A stretch of 10,678 bases of DNA from an uncultured cyanobacterium (GTDB taxonomy: Bacteria; Cyanobacteriota; Cyanobacteriia; PCC-6307; Cyanobiaceae). Numbering within the stretch: the first letter of the stretch is position 1; the number at the start of each line of letters is the position of its first letter. Shown here piece after piece: positions 6,385-10,678 of the stretch. The stretch covers positions 1-10,678 of the forward strand of contig CAIKWV010000384.1 in assembly GCA_903831165.1 (NCBI GenBank). Direction: 5' to 3'. The notes below the pieces were generated by a model. It was given only the letters and a program-made list of their open reading frames with translations. It was not told the DNA's origin and searched no databases. A program made the translations under genes and the position numbers.

Positions 6385-7026
6385 TCAGCGCGCTGGCGGC
6401 CCCATCCGATCGGACGGCCGCCGCAGCCCTGGGCGCAGCAGCCGTTCCAACCGGCCCTGCTCCTGAGCATTGACCTGACGCCATGCCCCCGGGCTCAGTC
6501 CAGCCAGATCAAGGAGCGGCTCCTCGTCCATTAGATCAATGGCCACGCGCCGCAAGCGCAGGGTCGGCAGACCCACCGCGGCCGTCATGCGCCGTACCTG
6601 GCGGTTACGGCCTTCGCGCAGCTCCAGTTCCAGCCAGCTGGTGGGCACATTCAGACGATGGCGGATCGGCGGATTCCGCTCCGGCAGTTCCTCCGGCGGA
6701 TCCATCGCCCGGGCCCGCGCCGGCAGGGTGCGCCGCCCCTGAATCACCAGGCCCTGCCGCAGGGCCTCCAGGGAGTCTGCGCTGCTGAGGCCCTCCACCT
6801 GCACCTGATAGCGGCGCCAATGTCCCCAGCGTGGATCGGTGAGCCGTTGCTGCAGGGCGCCGTTGTCGGTCAACAGCAGCAATCCCTCGCTGTCGGCATC
6901 GAGCCGCCCGGCCGCATACACCCCCCCCACAGCGACCCAGGAGGCCAGGCAGTCCCAGGGGCTGCCTGGCTCCGGTGTGAACTGGCTCAGCACCCCGTAG
7001 GGCTTGTGGAACAGCAGGGTGGTCAT
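6385..7026 (-). CDS. rluE: 23S rRNA pseudouridine synthase, RluE-like (RsuA/RluB/E/F family)
   Basis: This family converts specific uridines of 23S rRNA to pseudouridine; E. coli RluE modifies U2457 in the peptidyl-transferase region. The 213-residue product starts MTTLLFHKPYGVLSQFTPEP, close in form to the RluE opening (LFNKPYDVLPQFTDE). VYAAGRLDADSEGLLLL carries the catalytic aspartate Asp43 in GRLD, followed by LTDNGALQQRLTDP, NPPIRHRLNVPTSWLEL and EGRNRQVRRMTAAVG, all family motifs. There is no N-terminal S4 domain, as expected for RluE but not for RsuA, RluB or RluF. E. coli RluE is a similar length (about 217). A 29-codon reading frame lies 36 bases upstream on the same strand and may be co-transcribed. 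The target base in this organism is inferred from homology. Confidence 0.92.
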   Translation of the reverse strand: MTTLLFHKPYGVLSQFTPEPGSPWDCLASWVAVGGVYAAGRLDADSEGLLLLTDNGALQQRLTDPRWGHWRRYQVQVEGLSSADSLEALRQGLVIQGRRTLPARARAMDPPEELPERNPPIRHRLNVPTSWLELELREGRNRQVRRMTAAVGLPTLRLRRVAIDLMDEEPLLDLAGLSPGAWRQVNAQEQGRLERLLRPGLRRPSDRMGPPAR

Positions 7027-7062
7027 GGTGGCGATGGCCGCGCCGGGGCCGGAGCCCAGCCT

Positions 7063-7152
7063 TCAGGCGTTCTGGCGGGCGCGCCAGAGATTGACCACCC
7101 CGATCGAGATCAGCAGCAGGCCCAGATCCATCGTCACCGTAGGCAGGATCAT
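7063..7152 (-). CDS. Possible 29-residue single-helix membrane protein, unknown
   Basis: This is a short frame upstream of rluE. From the ATG at 7152 it encodes 29 residues: MILPTVTMDLGLLLISIGVV followed by NLWRARQNA and a TGA stop. It has the layout of a tiny membrane protein, with a hydrophobic helix (about 9-22) followed by a positively charged tail (RAR). A candidate -10 element TAGGGT lies 26 bases upstream. The gap to rluE is 36 bases. It does not match PetG, PetL, PetN, PsaM or the small Psb proteins as I remember them. An in-frame ATG at residue 8 could also be the start. No strong Shine-Dalgarno sequence is present. It may be a real small subunit or a chance frame; conservation would decide. 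Confidence 0.5.
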   Translation of the reverse strand: MILPTVTMDLGLLLISIGVVNLWRARQNA

Positions 7153-7178
7153 CTGGGGGCCGACAAGTGTTGCGTCGG

Positions 7179-7184
7179 ACCCTA
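7179..7184 (-). promoter_or_regulatory. Candidate -10 element for the 29-residue ORF and rluE (TAGGGT)
   Basis: On the minus strand TAGGGT fits TAnnnT. It ends 26 bases before the ATG of the 29-residue frame, giving an inferred leader of about 19 bases. No clear -35 is visible. It resembles the TAGGCT elements before ycf39 and NTRC. Confidence 0.33.
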
Positions 7185-7258
7185 ATCGCCATGGGGCCGC
7201 AGACGGTTGAGGTTGGTCACCGGGCCCCAACCGAAGCGAGCGGTGACGCTCGGCCCTC

Positions 7259-7264
7259 TAAGCT
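7259..7264 (+). promoter_or_regulatory. Candidate infA-paralogue -10 element (TAAGCT)
   Basis: TAAGCT fits TAnnnT and ends 33 bases before the IF-1-like ATG. No -35 at normal spacing was found. Further upstream, GGTTGG (7211-7216) and CCAACC (7227-7232) form a six-base inverted repeat with unknown meaning. Confidence 0.28.
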
Positions 7265-7297
7265 GTCTGATCACCCTGCAGCACGGCCCATCCCCGC

Positions 7298-7567
7298 ATG
7301 ATCGAGACCTCCGGCGTGATTGAGAAGGAACAGGGCAACGGGTTCTACCTCGTCACCTTGGAACAGCCGGCCGGTCACCAATGCCTCTGCCGGGCTGCGG
7401 GCAAGCTCACCAAGTTCCGCATCAAGCTGCTGGCCGGCGACAAGGTGCTCGTCGAGATCAGCCCCTACGACCTCTCCCGCGGCCGCATCACCTACCGGGA
7501 GCGCAACGCCGGCGCCACCGGCCCCCGCCCCGGCGGCAACCGTCCGGGTGGACCCCGTCGTCGCTGA
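7298..7567 (+). CDS. infA: Divergent translation initiation factor IF-1 paralogue with Arg/Gly tail
   Basis: IF-1 is a single OB-fold protein that binds the 30S A site during initiation. The 89-residue product begins MIETSGVIEKEQGNGFYLVT and continues with LEQPAGHQCLCRAAGKLTK, FRIKLLAGDKVLVEISPYDL and SRGRITYRERN. The end part (LLAGDKVLVEISPYDLSRGRITYR) clearly matches the IF-1 pattern (ILPGDKV.VELSPYDLTRGRITYR). The middle differs: standard IF-1 has an AHISGKMR-type segment, while this protein has CLCRAAGKLTK with two cysteines. After residue 70 there is a tail rich in Gly, Pro and Arg (GPRPGGNRPGGPRRR) that ordinary IF-1 lacks; ordinary IF-1 is about 72 residues. Cyanobacteria normally carry standard infA in the ribosomal-protein cluster, so this isolated gene is probably a second copy. 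It is convergent with NTRC across a long gap. No Shine-Dalgarno sequence was seen. Confidence 0.87.
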   Translation: MIETSGVIEKEQGNGFYLVTLEQPAGHQCLCRAAGKLTKFRIKLLAGDKVLVEISPYDLSRGRITYRERNAGATGPRPGGNRPGGPRRR

Positions 7568-8105
7568 AGCACGGCGGACAGGGTCCCTCCACCGGCGAAA
7601 GCCGATCCGGATCATCTGGAGCGGCTCCGTGAGTTGGGATTTGGCTGTGAAACAGATGCGTCGTGCGTTTCGTCTGTCTGGTTGCGTATCCGGCGATGAT
7701 CAGAGTGACGGGCGCGCCAACGTCGTCGATATCGGGCCGGTTGCGCGGCAGGTGTCAGCCCGCTTGAAGCGAGGGTCGTCATGCGTTCGGCCTGGCCGGC
7801 CCCGCTTCCGGATCGCTGCTGACGCAGCCTCTGCTCAAGGCATACCGGGTCCTGAGTGAATCAGCATGGAATCCGTGGCCTGGCCTGGCGCAGGGTTTGC
7901 CAGGTCCAGCAACTCCCCAGAGCCTTGAGCCTGCTGAAGGACATCAGGGCTCAGCCGACAGCAACGGGTCGATGCTGAGGCCTGCCAGTGAAACCGGAGT
8001 GGCCTTGCCTCAGCCCCCCTTGCGAAACACCGCCGAGGTCAGGACTGGGTGCAGTGCCAGTCCGGCCGGTGATCACGCACGACCTGGGCTGGCAGGCGAA
8101 GGCTT
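7568..8105. other. 538-base region without a credible gene
   Basis: This is the space between the convergent ends of the IF-1 paralogue and NTRC. Open frames cross it, but their translations have no recognisable motif, are biased in composition and continue into neighbouring genes in the wrong frame. I found no tRNA-like T-arm, transposase remnant or T-tract terminator. It does contain inverted repeats: CCTGGC (7884-7889) with GCCAGG (7899-7904), and the GCTGAG set at 7950-8014. The part at about 7625-7690 looks less GC-rich than its surroundings. It could hold a small RNA, long 3' UTRs or a decayed gene. Confidence 0.6.
7950..8014. repeat. Alternative-pairing inverted repeats (CTCAGC / GCTGAGGC / GCCTCAGC)
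   Basis: CTCAGC at 7950-7955 can pair with GCTGAG at 7974-7979, while the longer GCTGAGGC at 7974-7981 can pair with GCCTCAGC at 8007-8014. The middle segment cannot pair with both, so two mutually exclusive hairpins are possible in an RNA from either strand. No gene is positioned to be regulated by it on the plus strand. On the minus strand it lies 90-155 bases after the NTRC stop. Confidence 0.45.
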
Positions 8106-9548
8106 TCAGACCGGAACCGCCAGCAGCGCCTCAATCGCCAGACGGAACTCGCTGCGCTGTTTCACCCCTTTCCACTGCTGCTTGAGCTCCTTGTTGAAGA
8201 ACAGCTGCACGGTGGGAGTGCCGGTGACGCCGGCTTGCACGGCGATCTCCTGATCGGCCTCGATGTCGATCTCGACGCCCTGGGCACGGCCGCCCAGCTC
8301 GTCCAGCACCCGCTTGAGCTGGGGCTTGAGCACGTGGCAGGGGCCGCAGCTGGGGGAGGTGTACACCACCAGCAGCGGATTGGGGCTGTCGTGGTAGAGC
8401 TTGCGTAGGGCAAACCCACCCTTCTGCCAGAGCTGGCTCGGATCAAAGTTGGCTTCATCGCTGATCGCCGTGCGCTTGGGCTCGCCCACCTCCTGCGGCT
8501 CGACGTTGTCGCGGCGCACGGTCACCGCCAGGTTGTGGTGGCTCAGCCAACGCTCGGCCGCCAGAGCCGCCTGACAGCCGGAGCCGGCGGCGGTGATGCC
8601 CTGGCGCCATTCGGCATCGGCCACATCGCCCGCCGCATAGACCCCTTCACAGCTGGTTTCCGGCCGGCCTGGCTGGGTGACCAGATAGCCGGCGTCGTTG
8701 AGGTCCAGTTGATCTTTGAACAAGCGGGTGTTCGGGGTATGGCCGATGGCATAGAAGAGGCCCCGTACGGGCAGCTCCCGGAGGCTGCCGGTCGTGGTGT
8801 CCTTCAGGCTGATGCCCTGCATCCACTGGTCGTCGCCGCTGGCATCGGCCACCTGGCTGCGCCAGTGCACGGTGATCGCCGGATTGGCCAGCACCCGGTC
8901 CGCCATGGCGCCGCTGGCCCGCAGTTGGTCGCCGCGCACGATCAGGTGCACATGGCTGCCGTACTTGGTGAGATACACGGCCTCCTCGCAGGCGGAATCA
9001 CCGCCGCCCACCACAGCCAGCTCCTCGTTGCGGAACTGGGGAGTGGCGCCATCACAGATGGCACAGGCACTGATGCCGCGGCTCCAGAAGCGCTCCTCTT
9101 GGGGCAGCCCCAGACGGTTGGCGCTGGCGCCGGTGGCCAGGATCAGGGCCTGGGCCGCAATCGTGCGGCCGTCGGCCGTGATCCGAAAGGGGCGTTGGGA
9201 CAGGTCGATCGCCTCGGCATCGGCCTCCAGCAGCCGGGTCCCCCAGCGCAGGGCCTGGGCCTTGCAGCGATCCATCAGGTCCGGGCCGAGGATGCCGTCG
9301 GGAAAGCCCGGAAAGTTCTCCACATGGGTGGTGGTCATCAGCTGACCGCCGGGGATGCCGCCGTCCTGGAAGCCCGTGATCAACAGGGGGCTGAGATTGG
9401 CCCGGGCCGCGTAGATGGCCGCCGTGTAGCCGGCGGGGCCGGAGCCGACGATCACCAGATTCTCAATCTCCCGGTCATGGGCGGGATCAGCCGCGGTCAC
9501 GGTGTCCTGCCGGTCGAGCTGCTCGTCCCCCATCGTTACTGAGCGCAT
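8106..9548 (-). CDS. ntrC (NTRC): NADPH-dependent thioredoxin reductase C (reductase-thioredoxin fusion)
   Basis: NTRC joins an NADPH thioredoxin reductase to a thioredoxin domain. It uses NADPH to reduce partners such as 2-Cys peroxiredoxin, supporting redox balance especially in the dark. The product is 480 residues from the ATG at 9548. It contains FAD-binding VGSGPAG (34-40), [17 protein letters not shown] (67-83), the redox pair CAICDG (Cys162 and Cys165), NADPH-binding [10 protein letters not shown] (181-190), and YAAGDVAD (304-311). A linker follows at about 340-370. The thioredoxin domain has YTSPSCGPC with Cys401 and Cys404, VEIDIEAD, and GTPTVQLFF with the cis-proline Pro445. An ATG at 9533 is an alternative start; the candidate -10 at 9564-9569 would leave only about nine leader bases for 9548 but about 24 for 9533. 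This NTRC is distinct from the nitrogen regulator NtrC. Confidence 0.95.
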   Translation of the reverse strand: MRSVTMGDEQLDRQDTVTAADPAHDREIENLVIVGSGPAGYTAAIYAARANLSPLLITGFQDGGIPGGQLMTTTHVENFPGFPDGILGPDLMDRCKAQALRWGTRLLEADAEAIDLSQRPFRITADGRTIAAQALILATGASANRLGLPQEERFWSRGISACAICDGATPQFRNEELAVVGGGDSACEEAVYLTKYGSHVHLIVRGDQLRASGAMADRVLANPAITVHWRSQVADASGDDQWMQGISLKDTTTGSLRELPVRGLFYAIGHTPNTRLFKDQLDLNDAGYLVTQPGRPETSCEGVYAAGDVADAEWRQGITAAGSGCQAALAAERWLSHHNLAVTVRRDNVEPQEVGEPKRTAISDEANFDPSQLWQKGGFALRKLYHDSPNPLLVVYTSPSCGPCHVLKPQLKRVLDELGGRAQGVEIDIEADQEIAVQAGVTGTPTVQLFFNKELKQQWKGVKQRSEFRLAIEALLAVPV

Positions 9549-9563
9549 TGGAAGGTGGGCAGG

Positions 9564-9569
9564 AGCCTA
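9564..9569 (-). promoter_or_regulatory. Candidate NTRC -10 element (TAGGCT)
   Basis: On the minus strand TAGGCT sits in CCCTAGGCTC, the same ten bases found before ycf39. It ends 15 bases before the ATG at 9548 and 30 bases before the ATG at 9533. This geometry favours the shorter protein start. The -35 region is not clear. Confidence 0.4.
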
Positions 9570-9716
9570 GGGAGCGGCAAGGATCTCTGGGCGCTCGCCC
9601 GCCGCCGGGGATGGCAACGATCTGAGGCACGATCTCCTCGGACTGATCGGCGACGCCGTCCGCTCAGCACAGCACGGGCATGCCGACCCCGGTGCGCCGA
9701 CCAGGAGCGAGCCAAC

Positions 9717-9741
9717 AAAAAAGGCCGGCACACTGCCGACC
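9717..9741 (-). terminator. Rho-independent terminator of the 111-residue gene
   Basis: Read on the minus strand, GGTCGGCA (9741-9734), a GTG loop and TGCCGGCC (9730-9723) form an eight-base stem with one G-T pair, followed directly by six T residues (9722-9717). It begins 25 bases after the stop codon at 9767. This is the clearest terminator in the window. It separates the upstream genes from the NTRC promoter. Confidence 0.82.
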
Positions 9742-9766
9742 CATTGCCAAAATCTTTTGATTTGCT

Positions 9767-10102
9767 TTAGATTCCCAAGCGACCGTCGGTTTCCGGTTTC
9801 CGCTCAAGCGTCAGATGGTTGGGCACCATCAGCACATTGGCCTGCAGCACATCGGGGTGATCCTCCAGGCTCACCAACCATTCCCTGAACTCTTCGCTCA
9901 AGGCAAAGCTGTCTTCATAGAGCTCGCGACTGTCGAGCGCGGCCCTGCGGGCCAGAGCCCAGCACACAGCCACGGTCAGGCGTCGATGCACCCTGGCATC
10001 AAGCAGGCTGCCGTCGTCACCATCGTTGTTGGGGCTCCTGAAGTCTTTGGAGCCATCGTGACGGTGATGGCGTGAATTGGCGTCGTCGTTCGGTCCAGGC
10101 AT
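9767..10102 (-). CDS. Hypothetical protein, 111 residues, unknown function
   Basis: I do not recognise this protein. The ATG at 10102 is preceded by GGAGCAAGG, a good Shine-Dalgarno-like sequence, and the gene ends 25 bases before a strong terminator, so it is probably expressed. The N-terminal third is polar and low in complexity (DDANSRHHRHDGSKDF, then NNDGDDG). From about residue 35 it looks folded: LTVAVCWALARRAALDSREL, then a helical acidic stretch (SFALSEEFREWLVSLEDHPD) and VLQANVLMVPNHLTLERK. The frame stays open upstream to an ATG at 10198, but that extension ignores the good ribosome site. It lies 113 bases downstream of the helicase gene on the same strand and could be co-transcribed with it. 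There are no membrane segments or known catalytic motifs. Confidence 0.7.
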   Translation of the reverse strand: MPGPNDDANSRHHRHDGSKDFRSPNNDGDDGSLLDARVHRRLTVAVCWALARRAALDSRELYEDSFALSEEFREWLVSLEDHPDVLQANVLMVPNHLTLERKPETDGRLGI

Positions 10103-10215
10103 GACCTTGCTCCGGCTGAGCTCACGTTGCCGGCACTTGGGTGATCCGGCGGTGTTGGTTGACACAACGTCGCACATCATCGGCCGTCCGGACCGCACTT
10201 GAGTGGTTCGGCTCC

Positions 10216-10678
10216 TTAACCTGCGCGTCCCAGAAATCCGGGCAAATGGGGGCCGTTCATGCGGATCACGGCGCCCGCATCGTCCGCCAGGGCCTGCAGA
10301 GGAAACCGCCCTGCAGCGGCGGCTGCCCCCGGGGCCCCCGGTGTTGATCCGGCCGCTGCGGGTGCGCGGATCAGGTAGGGCTCACTGAGCGACCAGCTGC
10401 GGGCATGGCCGATCAGCAGCGGATCGGCTGGGGCAAAAACGTAGGAGGGATGCCGCGGAATCGCCTCGCAGGCGGCGCGCTCACCGTCCATGCGAACGGC
10501 CCGGGTGATCGCCTGCACAAAGCGGCTGCGGGTGACCACCGTGGTGAGGTAAGCCACCACCCGCAGCCTGGGCGCGTCGAATCCCTCGGCGCACATGTCG
10601 ATGCTCACCAGCCAGTCCGCCTCCCCCGCCTGAAAAGTCGCCAGCCGGGCCGCCGCCTCCGGATCCTGGGAGTGGACC
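10216..10678 (-). CDS. Superfamily II DEAD/DEAH-type helicase, C-terminal part (cut by window edge)
   Basis: The reading frame enters from the right edge and gives about 153 residues up to the TAA at 10216-10218. It shows the end of the second RecA-like domain of a superfamily II helicase. A motif V-like stretch SIDMCAEGFDAPRL is followed by VVAYLTTVVTRSRFVQAITR, where QAITRAVRM is motif VI (usual form QxxGRxxR). Gly is replaced by Thr in QAITR, and Arg is retained at both key positions. After that come AIPRHPSYVFAPADPLLIG and an Ala/Gly/Pro-rich tail. The N-terminal Walker A and DEAD/DEAH box would lie beyond the window, so the subfamily and any fused nuclease cannot be judged. Proteins with the EGFD...QAxxRxxR pattern include restriction-type (ResIII) and general DNA repair helicases. 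The 111-residue gene follows downstream. Confidence 0.82.
   Translation of the reverse strand, partial: VHSQDPEAAARLATFQAGEADWLVSIDMCAEGFDAPRLRVVAYLTTVVTRSRFVQAITRAVRMDGERAACEAIPRHPSYVFAPADPLLIGHARSWSLSEPYLIRAPAAAGSTPGAPGAAAAAGRFPLQALADDAGAVIRMNGPHLPGFLGRAG

Noticed and set aside
7897..8105. Possible small gene in the gap before NTRC
   Set aside because: The frame runs on into the antisense of NTRC, lacks a ribosome site, and its composition is Ser/Gly/Pro-biased with no motif.
8535..9542. 335-codon plus-strand open frame opposite NTRC
   Set aside because: It is a complementary-strand artefact of high GC; the minus strand encodes every NTRC motif, and this translation has none.
1..10678. 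CRISPR arrays, insertion sequences, integrase or attachment sites
   Set aside because: I saw no regularly spaced repeats, transposase motifs or terminal inverted repeats in reading both strands.

Overview
The window looks like the chromosome of a high-GC picocyanobacterium (Synechococcus/Cyanobium type). The evidence is the set of oxygenic-photosynthesis genes (psbD, ycf4, petM, ycf39), an NADPH thioredoxin reductase fused to thioredoxin (NTRC), a bacterial Trm1-type tRNA methyltransferase, a second IF-1-like gene, and at least three copies of the cyanobacterial HIP1 octamer GCGATCGC. The assignment rests on recognising protein sequences by eye; no search was run.

Layout. The left edge holds the first 55 codons of psbD on the minus strand. 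Divergent from it on the plus strand are ycf4 (photosystem I assembly) and, five bases later, a predicted lipoprotein cyclophilin. A 257-base spacer with several small hairpins separates these from a minus-strand pair: an alpha/beta hydrolase followed by ilvH, overlapping by four bases. Head-to-head with the hydrolase, and with almost no spacer, is a plus-strand run of trm1, petM (a 32-residue cytochrome b6f subunit) and ycf39 (photosystem II assembly), followed by a 71-residue charged helical protein of unknown function. Convergent to it is rluE, a 23S rRNA pseudouridine synthase, preceded on the same strand by an unrecognised 29-residue single-helix protein. Next come a divergent infA paralogue on the plus strand, a 538-base region with no credible gene, and NTRC on the minus strand. 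The right edge holds an unknown 111-residue gene with a clear terminator and the C-terminal part of a superfamily II helicase, both on the minus strand.

How the genes fit together. Four products serve thylakoid complexes: PsbD and Ycf39 in photosystem II, Ycf4 in photosystem I, and PetM in cytochrome b6f. NTRC supplies NADPH-driven thiol reduction. Trm1, RluE and IF-1 belong to translation, and IlvH to branched-chain amino-acid synthesis. This is mostly a core-genome region. I see no transposase, integrase, CRISPR array, tRNA or phage gene, and I did not find a convincing new multi-gene system. The most unusual items are the 29-residue membrane peptide, the arginine/glycine-tailed IF-1 paralogue, the gene-free region with mutually exclusive hairpins, the crowded trm1/hydrolase start region, and an identical ten-base TAGGCT-containing element before ycf39 and NTRC.
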